Source: Betaproteobacteria bacterium (lineage in GTDB: Bacteria > Pseudomonadota > Gammaproteobacteria > Burkholderiales > SG8-41). Taken from it: DNA of 64,000 nt. The stretch is from positions 21,736 to 85,735 of the forward strand of contig JANYDM010000123.1 in NCBI GenBank assembly GCA_025363575.1, read 5' to 3'. Below, piece by piece: positions 45,798 through 54,264 of this stretch (the first letter of the stretch is position 1; every line of letters starts with the position of its first letter). The translations under genes were made by a program, and so were the position numbers. Below the pieces are notes generated by a model. It was not told the DNA's origin. It worked only from the letters and a program-made list of their open reading frames with translations, and did no database searches.

Positions 45798-46685
45798 ATG
45801 AACAGCCGATTTGCAACAACCATGATCGTAGGCGCTCTGCTTGCGCCAGTGGCGGGCTATGCCGCCGACAAATCCATGATGCAGAGCGCGAAGGAGTCAG
45901 TTTCGGATTCGACCATCACCGCCAAGATCAAGGCGGACTTCGCCAAGGACAGGGTAGTCAGTGCAACGAGCATCAAGGTCGACACGGAAGACAAGGGCAT
46001 CGTCACGCTCGCGGGCCACGCGAAGAGCAAAGCCGAGGCCGACCAGGCCGTGAAGATCGCGCGCGATACCAACGGGGTGATATCGGTCAAGAACAATATC
46101 GTCGTCGGCGACGCGGCAGACAGAACCGGCACCAACGACAAGACCGCCAGCGGCGACAAATCGATGACGCAAAGCGTCAAAGAAAACGTCGGCGATGCGG
46201 TAATCACCGCCAAAATCAAGGGTGAATTCGCGAAAGACAAGACCGTGAGTGCGATGCACATCAAGGTCGAGACTGACAACAAAGGCGTCGTAACCCTGAG
46301 CGGCAATGCGAAAAGCAAAGCCGAGTCCGATCAAGCCGCCAGGCTTGCGCACGACACCAAAGGAGTCACGTCAGTTAAAAACGAGATCGCCGTCGCCGCC
46401 GCCGGCAGCGGCACCAACCATGTCTCCGGCGTAGTCGGCGATAAGTCGACGGGCGCGAAGGAAAGCATGAGCGACGCGATGATCACGACCAGGATCAAAG
46501 CCGAGTTCGCGAAAGACAAGACCGTCAGCGCGATGAGCATCAAGGTCGACACCGATGACAAGGGTGTCGTCACCCTGAGCGGCAATGCCAAAAGCAAGGC
46601 CGAAGCCGACCAGGCGGTGACGCTGGCGCGCAATACCAAGGGGGTGACTTCGGTTAAGACCGACATCACGATGCAGGCCAGGTAG
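45798..46685 (+). CDS. Exported protein with three BON domains
   Basis: A 295-residue periplasmic protein: signal peptide (MIVGALLAPVAGYAA) then three BON domains, about 96, 95 and 82 residues apart, starting near DNA 45867, 46155 and 46440. Each carries the pattern (I)TAKIKADFAKD...SIKVDTEDKGIVTLAG followed by SKAEADQAV. BON domains bind lipid membranes or scaffold envelope proteins, as in OsmY-type stress proteins. Units 2 and 3 are most alike, pointing to a late internal duplication. It ends at a perfect terminator and follows csbD. Confidence 0.93.
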   Translation: MNSRFATTMIVGALLAPVAGYAADKSMMQSAKESVSDSTITAKIKADFAKDRVVSATSIKVDTEDKGIVTLAGHAKSKAEADQAVKIARDTNGVISVKNNIVVGDAADRTGTNDKTASGDKSMTQSVKENVGDAVITAKIKGEFAKDKTVSAMHIKVETDNKGVVTLSGNAKSKAESDQAARLAHDTKGVTSVKNEIAVAAAGSGTNHVSGVVGDKSTGAKESMSDAMITTRIKAEFAKDKTVSAMSIKVDTDDKGVVTLSGNAKSKAEADQAVTLARNTKGVTSVKTDITMQAR

Positions 46686-46700
46686 CTTCACGTACGCAGC

Positions 46701-46743
46701 AAAAAAAAGCCGCCGCTCCATGCCGGAGCGGCGGCTTTTTTTA
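46701..46743. terminator. Bidirectional rho-independent terminator
   Basis: A perfect 11-bp stem GCCGCCGCTCC / GGAGCGGCGGC (46709-46719 and 46725-46735) with loop ATGCC has eight A before it and eight T after it, so it can end transcription in both directions. It separates the BON gene from the convergent gene at 46758. Confidence 0.95.
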
Positions 46744-46757
46744 TTGGGTGTCAGAAT

Positions 46758-47201
46758 TTAGGTCCGGTGCGCATCCAGCGGATAGCACGTGTCCGACTTC
46801 TCGCGGACAAACAATTTGTCGTCGGCATCGAGCACAACGCGGTTGAGATCGACGTCCACGATGTTAACCACATCGATTTGTCCGACGGCGATAAGACGCG
46901 GGTCGGAAGTGCTGGTGACCTGCGTTATCAGCACACCATTGACGACCACCCACCGGCCCTCGATGGCGGCTGCCGGTTCGAGGCAATCCGGGCTTGCATA
47001 GATGTAAACGTGCGTGGTGCCGTCGCCGTTGAAAATCTGCCGTGCCGGTAGCATCGCATCCGCCCCGCTGTCGACCGGGTTAACCCAGCTACCAACCAGG
47101 GCCGCCTGGATCTCGCTATCGGAATTCGGCACGGCGCCAGCGCCTCCGGCGCACAACATACTGAGCCCCAGGAAAGAACTCATGAGTTTTGGAATAGACA
47201 T
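46758..47201 (-). CDS. Exported hypothetical protein, 147 residues
   Basis: A 147-residue protein with a signal peptide (MSSFLGLSMLCAGGAGA) and a beta-rich mature part (GSWVNPVDSGADAML, RQIFNGDGTTHVYIYASP, GRWVVVNGVLITQV, ending KSDTCYPLDAHRT). The look is that of a small lipocalin-like or 'META-like' periplasmic protein, but I cannot name a family. AAGGAGCGGACG precedes the ATG at 47201. It is divergent from the entericidin gene. Confidence 0.75.
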   Translation of the reverse strand: MSIPKLMSSFLGLSMLCAGGAGAVPNSDSEIQAALVGSWVNPVDSGADAMLPARQIFNGDGTTHVYIYASPDCLEPAAAIEGRWVVVNGVLITQVTSTSDPRLIAVGQIDVVNIVDVDLNRVVLDADDKLFVREKSDTCYPLDAHRT

Positions 47202-47341
47202 CGTCCGCTCCTTCGCAATTTCCCGCCGGCGGCTGCGCGGCTTCAATTAGAAGATATGCGTGTGGAATGCGCGTGTCTATCGGACGAAGGCCTTGAAAAC
47301 GTAGGAGGGCGCTGCGTCCTCGTGTTGAACCGCGCATAGGT

Positions 47342-47357
47342 GTAGGCGCGTACCTAC
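47342..47357. promoter_or_regulatory. Palindromic operator-like site GTAGG-N6-CCTAC (copy 1)
   Basis: Inverted arms GTAGG and CCTAC are separated by six bases (CGCGTA). It lies between the divergent gene at 46758-47201 and the entericidin gene, 141 bp from the start of the former and 124 bp from the latter. A second copy with the same arms and spacing lies at 60233-60248. The proposed binding protein is unknown; the pattern resembles two-component regulator sites. Confidence 0.4.
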
Positions 47358-47480
47358 GCGCGTTTCGCCCCGGCGCTGACGCAGGTTAGTGCCCCACCGC
47401 ACGGAGTTAACGCGGCGCGTGCGGATAATCGCAATTGCTTAGTAGCAACCGTTAACGATTTTTTCGACAAAGGACATATC

Positions 47481-47639
47481 ATGATTCGCAAAACTCTCGC
47501 GTCAGCACTGGCAGCGATATTTTTCGCCGGCACGTTCTTGACCCTCGCGGGCTGCAATACCGTCGAAGGCGCAGGCAAGGACATCGAGCGCGGCGGCGAT
47601 AAAATCAAGGACGAAGCGCGCGAGCACAAAAACTACTAG
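47481..47639 (+). CDS. Entericidin-family lipoprotein
   Basis: A 52-residue lipoprotein of the entericidin A/B family: lipobox in FLTLAGCNTVEGAGKDIERG followed by the signature (GDKIKDEAREH). The ATG at 47481 has AAAGGACATATC upstream. Entericidins are small, stress- or stationary-phase-induced lipoproteins of unknown function. The DNA fragment is too short for standard gene calling but is clear by its motif. Confidence 0.9.
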   Translation: MIRKTLASALAAIFFAGTFLTLAGCNTVEGAGKDIERGGDKIKDEAREHKNY

Positions 47640-47821
47640 GCTAATCAGCGACTGAGTGTGCCGGGCGGCGGGACCGCACCTGCGGACCGGCGGCTCGCCA
47701 TCACGCCCACAGCGCAGATGCGGCACACCGTCAAGCGGTGCTACGTACTCGCTGGCATGCAGCTTGACCCCATCGCACCGCGGGCGGAAGCTTGCACGGA
47801 GTTTTCACTCCGGAGCAAGCC

Positions 47822-48784
47822 ATGCGCGTTTTCGTCGCATTTATCTTAAGTCTGTGTTTGATCTATGCGGCCGCCGTCCATGCGCAGACTGACTATCCCG
47901 CCAAGCCTGTTCGGATCGTAATAGGCACGGCGGCCGGCGGCGGTAGCGACTTGATGGCGCGACTCGTCGGCCAACGCCTCACCCAGGCTTGGAACGCCAT
48001 CGTCGTCGTCGAGCCGCGGCCCGGCGTTGGCGGAAATATAGCGGCCGAGTACGTGGCGAAATCTCCGCCCGATGGTTATACCCTGTATCTGTGCTACGGC
48101 ACGCATACGGTCAACCCGAACCTCTACAAGCTCAATTACGACGCGATTAAGGATTTCGCGCCGGTCACGCTGATCGCGCGCCAATATAACGCGCTGGTCG
48201 TGCATCCCTCGATCCCGGCGCGCTCTGTCAATGAACTGGTGACGCTGGCGAAAAAAAATCCCGGCAAGCTGAGCTACGCGTCTTCGGGCAGCGGAAGCCC
48301 TTGGCACCTGGGAATGGAACTCTTCAAGATCAGCGCACAAATCGATCTCGTGCATATCCCTTACAAGGGGGCAGCACCGGCGCGTATCGACCTCCTGGGT
48401 GGCCACGTCGACGTGATGTTCGATGTGCTGCGCACGGCATTGCCTTTTCGCGATGCAGGCCGCACGCGCATGCTCGCGGTCGCGAGCCCGCAGCGCTCGA
48501 GCCTCGCGCCCGACGTGCCGACCCTGGCGGAAGCGGGATGGAAAGGCATCGAAGTGCTTACCTGGCATGGACTGCTCGCGCCCGCCGGCACGTCGCCCGC
48601 GATCGTGGACCGCTTGCAGTCCGAGATACAGCGCGGCCTGCTCGCGACGGCTTCGCGCGACAAGCTCACCGGCGATGGCGTAGAAGTCGTCGCCAGCACG
48701 CCGGCCGAACTCGACGCCTTTATGCGCGCCGACATGGCGAGATGGGGTGCCGTCATCAAGACCGCGCGCATTCGGCCGGACTGA
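47822..48784 (+). CDS. Bug (TctC) family periplasmic solute receptor
   Basis: A 320-residue exported receptor: signal peptide (FVAFILSLCLIYAAAVHA), then the Bug signature (DYPAKPVRIVIGTAAGGGSDLMARL), PRPGVGGNIAAEYVAKSPPDGYTL, and HIPYKGAAPARIDLLGGHVDVMF. The family binds carboxylates and other small organic compounds in the periplasm, sometimes feeding TctAB transporters or sensor kinases. None is nearby. The ligand is unknown. The ATG at 47822 was chosen because it starts the signal peptide; a TTG at 47792 is rejected. Confidence 0.93.
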   Translation: MRVFVAFILSLCLIYAAAVHAQTDYPAKPVRIVIGTAAGGGSDLMARLVGQRLTQAWNAIVVVEPRPGVGGNIAAEYVAKSPPDGYTLYLCYGTHTVNPNLYKLNYDAIKDFAPVTLIARQYNALVVHPSIPARSVNELVTLAKKNPGKLSYASSGSGSPWHLGMELFKISAQIDLVHIPYKGAAPARIDLLGGHVDVMFDVLRTALPFRDAGRTRMLAVASPQRSSLAPDVPTLAEAGWKGIEVLTWHGLLAPAGTSPAIVDRLQSEIQRGLLATASRDKLTGDGVEVVASTPAELDAFMRADMARWGAVIKTARIRPD

Positions 48785-48838
48785 ATTCAATTCGCGCTAT
48801 TCCGTTATGATGGGCCGCATCCGATAACGGAACCCGTC

Positions 48839-50749
48839 ATGCTCACGCCTAATTTCGTGCAAGCCAAACGTCTGCGCTCGACCGGCCGGCACGGCGAAGC
48901 GCTCGCGCTCATCGAGTCCAGCGCGGCGCATTCGGATGACGATGCCTTCGAGGCTGTCATCTGTCTCTTTACCGCGGGCAAATCCGCGGAGGCGCTGCAA
49001 TACCGGCAGCGACACGCATGGAAAGACCGCTGGGCCATGCTTGCCAGCGGCGCCCTGGCCGGCACACTCGAGGGCAGTAGTCCGTCGGAGTGTCTCGCGC
49101 TGGCGAGAGACGCGATCCGCGAGCCCGGGGTGGGCGCCGATGCGATCGCAGTCTATCTGCTGCTCTTGCAGATGAGCGGACTGATTGAAGAGGCGACCGA
49201 ATATATTCAAACCCGGCTGCCGGATCTGCCGGCGGACGAGATCCTGCTGCTGACCATCACCGGGGAAATCGCAATCGCGGTCCACGACTGGCAGCGCGCC
49301 TGCGCGCTCGCGTCGCTGATACTCGCGTCGAACCCCGATAATTTCCGCGCGCTGCAGATGTCGAGCATCGCGAGTTTCGAGCTGGCGAACACGCACGAAG
49401 CGCTGGGCGCCGCGCTGCGCGCCGACCGGATCAATCCGCGAGCGCCGGCGGTGATCCGGCAGCTTATGACTTGCCAGAACAAGTTCGGCGACTACTATGC
49501 GGCGCTGGGGTCATTTGGCAAACTCGGCGCCGGCCAGGCCACGCCGGAGATCTATGCCCAGCTCGGCATGGCTTACGCGGGGCTCGGCAACCGGCAGGAC
49601 GCCATCATCGCTTACCGCAATGCCCTGAAATCTTCACGAAAATCCGCCGTGGTCATCCGCAATTTGCTGGAAATCTACCTGAACTCGGAGATGGCCGCGG
49701 AAGTGGACGGCTTGATGGACGAATACGCGGCGCCAATTCGCGGCGATGTCGATTGCGTCTACTTGCTGGGCCTGGATCGAATGAAGCACCGCGACCTGAA
49801 CCGGGCGCAGGACCGGTTCAAGCAATGCCTGGCGTTAAATATCGAACAGCAGATTGCGTCCGGACTGCTCGCGTGGCCGGTGCCCGGCTCGCGGATCCAT
49901 CACGACTACGAGCAGCTCATGCTGCTCCAGCAGCGTGGCAAGTTGAGCGCCGGCGCACAGCGTGCGCTGCCGGTGCTGAAACGCTATTACGATGAGCCGG
50001 ACGGGGCCGAACGCATGTTCTTTCCGGTGCCGGGCGATGAAGAAGCGTTAAAGCACGCGTTGAGCGATTTCCACTATCTGCCGCAACCCGCATTCGCCGG
50101 CCGTGCACTGCATGACAATGACTATGCGGGCATCGAGGACTCGTACTTCAAAAACTCGCCTTCGCTGGTGGTCATCGACAATTTTCTCGCGCCTGACGCG
50201 CTGGCGAACCTGCGCGAGTTCTGCGCAGAAGCGACCATCTGGAAAACGCATTACAAGAGCGGCTACGTCGGCGCCACGCTGTCGGAAGGTTTCAATCCGC
50301 CGGTCCTGCTTGCGATCGCAGACGAACTGAGGCAGGCGATGCCACGTGTGATCGGCGGCCACGCGCTCACGCTCGCGTGGGCTTTCAAATACGATCAGAA
50401 CCGGCGCGGCATCGAGCTGCATGCCGATTTTGCGCGCGTCAACGTGAATTTCTGGATCACACCCGATGACGCATGCGCCGACCATGAAACCGGCGGCCTG
50501 CTGATTTACGACCGGGGCGCCCCCGCGCATTGGACGCCGCAGGATTACAACAAGAGCACGGGCAAGATCGAAGCTTTCGTCACGGAACGCGGCGCAAAAC
50601 CGCGGCGCGTACCCTATCGCGAAAATCGCTGCGTGCTGTTCGATTCGGCCTTGTTCCACGCGACCGACGAACTGCATTTCAAGCCCGGCTACACCAACCG
50701 GCGGGTCAACGTGACTTTCCTGTACGGCAAAGCATTGATCGTCGATTAA
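48839..50749 (+). CDS. TPR protein fused to a 2-oxoglutarate-Fe(II) oxygenase domain
   Basis: A 636-residue fusion. The N-terminal ~330 residues carry tetratricopeptide-type helical repeats (LLLTITGEIAIAVHDWQRAC, GMAYAGLGNRQDAIIAYRNAL). The C-terminal ~220 residues form a jelly-roll dioxygenase: H528 and D530 (ELHADF), H607 (LFHATDEL) and R621 or R622 (TNRRVNVTF) fit the Fe-binding 2-His-1-Asp triad and 2-oxoglutarate arginine. The TPR part probably recruits a protein substrate, giving a prolyl-hydroxylase-like role; this is inference. No signal peptide is visible. Confidence 0.85.
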   Translation: MLTPNFVQAKRLRSTGRHGEALALIESSAAHSDDDAFEAVICLFTAGKSAEALQYRQRHAWKDRWAMLASGALAGTLEGSSPSECLALARDAIREPGVGADAIAVYLLLLQMSGLIEEATEYIQTRLPDLPADEILLLTITGEIAIAVHDWQRACALASLILASNPDNFRALQMSSIASFELANTHEALGAALRADRINPRAPAVIRQLMTCQNKFGDYYAALGSFGKLGAGQATPEIYAQLGMAYAGLGNRQDAIIAYRNALKSSRKSAVVIRNLLEIYLNSEMAAEVDGLMDEYAAPIRGDVDCVYLLGLDRMKHRDLNRAQDRFKQCLALNIEQQIASGLLAWPVPGSRIHHDYEQLMLLQQRGKLSAGAQRALPVLKRYYDEPDGAERMFFPVPGDEEALKHALSDFHYLPQPAFAGRALHDNDYAGIEDSYFKNSPSLVVIDNFLAPDALANLREFCAEATIWKTHYKSGYVGATLSEGFNPPVLLAIADELRQAMPRVIGGHALTLAWAFKYDQNRRGIELHADFARVNVNFWITPDDACADHETGGLLIYDRGAPAHWTPQDYNKSTGKIEAFVTERGAKPRRVPYRENRCVLFDSALFHATDELHFKPGYTNRRVNVTFLYGKALIVD

Positions 50750-50791
50750 GCGCACGCGCGGTCGCTCGCGCCGCTACGCTTTGACGCCGGG

Positions 50792-51274
50792 CTACGCCGG
50801 CTTGGTCTGGTCCGGGTGATCGGAGCTCATCACTGCGCGGAACACCAGCACCGGAATCGACGCGCGGTGCAGCACGCGGCTGGCCTCGCTGCCGAGCAGC
50901 AGTGACACGAGGCCCTTGCGGTGGCGCGACGTCATGATGATGAGGTCGCAATGGCGTTCGTTGGCGGTGTTGATGATGGCGTCGAACGGCTGGGAGTTCG
51001 TCGCAATCTCCGTATCGCAGGGCACGCCCTGCGCCGCCGCGGTTTTCTTCACGAACGCGAGAAAACTCTCGGCGCGGGCGCGCGCCTCTTCGTCCATCTT
51101 CCCGGGCAGCGCGGGATCGAAGGAGCTGTCTTCCGCCATCGTCAAGCGGTAATCGGGCACGACGTGTATGCCGGTGATCCTGGAGCCGCATAGCTTGGCG
51201 AGCTCGATCCCGCGCTCGATCGCTTTCTCGGAATGATCGGAACCGTCGGTCGGCATCAGAATATGCTTGAACAT
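50792..51274 (-). CDS. Universal stress protein (UspA family)
   Basis: A 160-residue protein starting MFKHILMPTDGSDHSEKAI, with the ATP-binding-type motif TSRHRKGLVSLLLGSEASRVLH (G-x2-G-x9-GS pattern). UspA-like proteins help cells survive stress. AGGAGGAATC precedes the ATG. It lies between the oxygenase (convergent) and the MFS gene (same strand, 34 bp upstream). Confidence 0.94.
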   Translation of the reverse strand: MFKHILMPTDGSDHSEKAIERGIELAKLCGSRITGIHVVPDYRLTMAEDSSFDPALPGKMDEEARARAESFLAFVKKTAAAQGVPCDTEIATNSQPFDAIINTANERHCDLIIMTSRHRKGLVSLLLGSEASRVLHRASIPVLVFRAVMSSDHPDQTKPA

Positions 51275-51308
51275 GATTCCTCCTCCATTTGTGCGTGCAT
51301 ATTAGACG

Positions 51309-52460
51309 CTATTTCCGGGGCATCGTGCCAGTGGAATCGTGCGTATGACTCAAAACGCCCCCGCCCCCGAGCATCAAGCCGTTGATCCAAAAGACCGCCG
51401 GCAGCCCCCAGGCGGAGCCGACAACGCCGAAAGCGACCGGACCGACGACGCGCGTGAGGTGGTTTACCGTCATGCGCAACCCGAGGGCCTCGCCCGAACG
51501 GCCCGATGCCGAATTGCTGAACATCTGCATCGTCACTATCGGCTGGCCGCAGCCCATGCCGAGGCCGAACGCGAATGCGACCAGCGCGAGCGCCGTGCCG
51601 CTGCTGAAAAGCGGCATCACCATGAAACTCACGGCGCCCAGAAAAAACGCACCGGCCAGCACTTTGTCCTCGCCCAGCCGCGCGATGAGCCGCGTCAGCA
51701 GCACGCGCACAACGAAGGCCGCGGCTGAATTCATTGCCAGCACAATGCCGATGGCCGAGGCCGACAAGCCAACGCCGGTCGCGTAAACCGGCAGATAGAA
51801 CTGGAACAGATCCTGGCCGCTTTGCAGCAGGCTGCTGGTCGCGAGCGTCTTGCCCACGCCTTTAGCCGCCAGCATGTCGCGCAGGCCGCCGTCGACGTCT
51901 TTGACGCGCCCGGTGCCGGCGGGCAATGCGCCACCCCAGACGGCAAGCATAATGAGCGGCATCAGCGCGAGCAGCGCGGGCGGAATGCACGACGCGGCGT
52001 GGCCCAGGTGTTCGATTGAAAAGCCGGCGATCAGCGGGCCGGACAGGCTGCCGACGGAGTTGGTCAGGCTGTAGTTGCTGAAGCTCTGCGTGCGGTTTGC
52101 CGGCGTGCTCAGCAGGCCGACAACGTTCTGCAGTGACACATTGTAAATCGACAGCGACAGCCCGTTCGCCGCCGCTGCAATGAAAATCGCGGTGAGCCCG
52201 TCGAAGAAATACGGTATGAGAATGCCGAGACCGCCGCCGAGCGCGCCCAGCATCAGCAGCCAGCGCGAGCCGAAGCGGTCGGCGAGCTTGCCGGCCTGCC
52301 ACGCGAGCATCGCCGGAAACAGCGAAAAAGTCGCCGCCAGCAGGCCGACGGTGGCCGGCGCCGCGCCCAAGTTCAACGCATCGAGCGTCAGCACCACGCG
52401 GCCCGCGCGCATGCTGGTCATGTTGAGCAGCCCCAGCAGCAGGGCGAAATTGATGGACAT
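51309..52460 (-). CDS. MFS transporter
   Basis: A 383-residue inner-membrane protein of the major facilitator superfamily with about 11-12 hydrophobic helices (for example the one at LTIFIAAAANGLSLSIYNV). The conserved loop KLADRFGSRWLLMLGALGG between helices 2 and 3 is diagnostic. The substrate is unknown; no substrate gene pair is adjacent. It lies upstream of usp on the same strand. Confidence 0.9.
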   Translation of the reverse strand: MSINFALLLGLLNMTSMRAGRVVLTLDALNLGAAPATVGLLAATFSLFPAMLAWQAGKLADRFGSRWLLMLGALGGGLGILIPYFFDGLTAIFIAAAANGLSLSIYNVSLQNVVGLLSTPANRTQSFSNYSLTNSVGSLSGPLIAGFSIEHLGHAASCIPPALLALMPLIMLAVWGGALPAGTGRVKDVDGGLRDMLAAKGVGKTLATSSLLQSGQDLFQFYLPVYATGVGLSASAIGIVLAMNSAAAFVVRVLLTRLIARLGEDKVLAGAFFLGAVSFMVMPLFSSGTALALVAFAFGLGMGCGQPIVTMQMFSNSASGRSGEALGLRMTVNHLTRVVGPVAFGVVGSAWGLPAVFWINGLMLGGGGVLSHTHDSTGTMPRK

Positions 52461-52611
52461 CGCGTCAGTCTATCGAATAATTGCAGTTCGAGTCGTGCGC
52501 CCGCAGCGGAGATTTGCCGTTATTCGCCGAAAGCTTTAGGCTGCCGCACCAGCTTCGAAAAAAATCCGCTGCGGCCCGGCATCCGGCCGCAATTCAATGG
52601 GGGAATATCTG

Positions 52612-53055
52612 ATGAAATGTCTGCTCGCATTCACCGCGCTCGCCCTGCTCGCCGCTACCGCTTCAGTGATGGCCGAGGGCTTTCCCAAACGCGTGCACTA
52701 CATCAATCACGAGAAAGTCACTGCCGCGTTCGTCAAAGGCGGCCGCCTGATCGAAGACGAAAGCCTCATCGTCATCGCCAATCGCGGCGTGCAGCGCGGC
52801 GCGGAAATACACGCGAAAACGAACCATGTCTTTATCATCGTTGACGGCGAAGCCGATTTCGTGACCGGCGGCAAGATGATAGAACCGAAAGAAATTTCGC
52901 CGGGACAGATTCGCGGCAGCGGCATCGACGGCGGCCAGGTGCATCGCCTGACAAAAGGCGACGTGATCACTATCCCCGCCGGCACCCCGCATCAATGGAA
53001 AGACACGTCGAAGACCGGCTCGGTCGGCTATTACGCGGTAAATATCGACCTGTAA
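52612..53055 (+). CDS. Exported cupin protein, 147 residues
   Basis: A 147-residue protein with a signal peptide (CLLAFTALALLAATASVMA) and a cupin core (HAKTNHVFIIVDGEADFV, then GDVITIPAGTPHQWKDT). The ATG at 52612 has GGGGGAA about 7 bp upstream; the ATG at 52597 would sit on that site. A periplasmic cupin may bind a small organic acid or sugar; the ligand is unknown. The adjacent convergent Bug receptor makes a role in the same pathway possible but unproved. Confidence 0.8.
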   Translation: MKCLLAFTALALLAATASVMAEGFPKRVHYINHEKVTAAFVKGGRLIEDESLIVIANRGVQRGAEIHAKTNHVFIIVDGEADFVTGGKMIEPKEISPGQIRGSGIDGGQVHRLTKGDVITIPAGTPHQWKDTSKTGSVGYYAVNIDL

Positions 53056-53083
53056 AACGCGCGCGCCGCTGCCCGGCGGCCGG

Positions 53084-54052
53084 TCAATCGACCTTCGCGC
53101 CGGACAGCTTGACGATTTCGCCCCAGCGCGCGAGCTCGGCCTTGATCAGCGCGGTGAATTCTTCCGGCGTGCTGCCGATGGGGATCGCGCCGTCATTCGC
53201 GAAACGCTCTTTCGATTCCGCGGATTTCATGCCGGAGACGATCAGCGAGTTGAGCGTGCCAATGACGACGCGCGGCGTGCCGTGCGGCGCCAGCACACCG
53301 AACCAGTTAGTCGCCTCGAAACCGGCGACTCCCGACTCCGCGACCGTGGGCAAATCGGGCAGCAGGCGCAAGCGTTCCTTGCTGGTGATGGCGATGGCCG
53401 TCACGCGCCCCGACTTGACGTGCGGCAGCGTGCTGACGACGCTCGCAAAGGTGAGCGCGACCTCGCCCGCGATCACCGCGGTAATCGACTGCGAGCCTTT
53501 ATACGGAACGTGCGTGAGATTCGCGCCCGTCGCGGACTTGAACCACTCCATCGCCAGCTGATGCAACGAGCCGTTGCCGGGCGAACCGTAGTTGAGCGGC
53601 GCCTGCCGTTTTTTCGCGGCCGCCAGAAGTTCGCCGACCGTCGTCACGTGCAGCGACGGATTTACAACCATCAGGAACGGGCTCGCGACGGCGAGGCTAA
53701 TGGTGTCGAAGTCTTCGAGCGGACGGTACGGCAGCTTCTTATAGACGTTGGGATTGATCGTCAGGCTGCCCGTGTAGCCGAGCAGCAGCGTATAGCCGTC
53801 CGGCGGCGTATGCGCGACGAGCTCGGTGCCCACTATGCCGCCCGCGCCGCCGCGATTGTCGACGACGACTTCCTGCTTGAGGCCCGCGCCCAGCTTTTGC
53901 GCGATCATGCGCGCGACGATATCTGCGCCGCCGCCGGGCGGCTGCGGCACGACCAGGCGCACGGGCTTTACCGGATAATCGGCGGCACACGCGCCGGCCG
54001 TGAGAAGGACGACGCAAACGGCATGCAGCGGACATGCGATGCGGATTTGCAT
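53084..54052 (-). CDS. Bug (TctC) family periplasmic solute receptor
   Basis: A 322-residue receptor: signal peptide (MQIRIACPLHAVCVVLLTAG), family start DYPVKPVRLVVPQPPGGGADIV, then TPPDGYTLLLGYTGSL and VPYKGSQSITAVIAGEVALTF. The start at 54052 has TAGGAAAT just before the ATG. Divergent from the MFS gene at 54265. Substrate is unknown. Confidence 0.92.
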   Translation of the reverse strand: MQIRIACPLHAVCVVLLTAGACAADYPVKPVRLVVPQPPGGGADIVARMIAQKLGAGLKQEVVVDNRGGAGGIVGTELVAHTPPDGYTLLLGYTGSLTINPNVYKKLPYRPLEDFDTISLAVASPFLMVVNPSLHVTTVGELLAAAKKRQAPLNYGSPGNGSLHQLAMEWFKSATGANLTHVPYKGSQSITAVIAGEVALTFASVVSTLPHVKSGRVTAIAITSKERLRLLPDLPTVAESGVAGFEATNWFGVLAPHGTPRVVIGTLNSLIVSGMKSAESKERFANDGAIPIGSTPEEFTALIKAELARWGEIVKLSGAKVD

Positions 54053-54264
54053 ATTTCCTATTGCGCCTGTATTAGATCGCGGCACTGCGGCGTCGATCAG
54101 GCAGTACCGTTGCCGCAGCGCAAACGTTCATTAGCCGCGAATGATACCGTGATGGCGGCGCGCGCGCGATGCGCCCATCTGTGCGAGGGTGCCGCCTGTT
54201 ATCATTCGACGCATTCATGCGCGCGCGCCGCGCCCGCTCAGCAAATAAAAAAGGTTCTTCGCCA

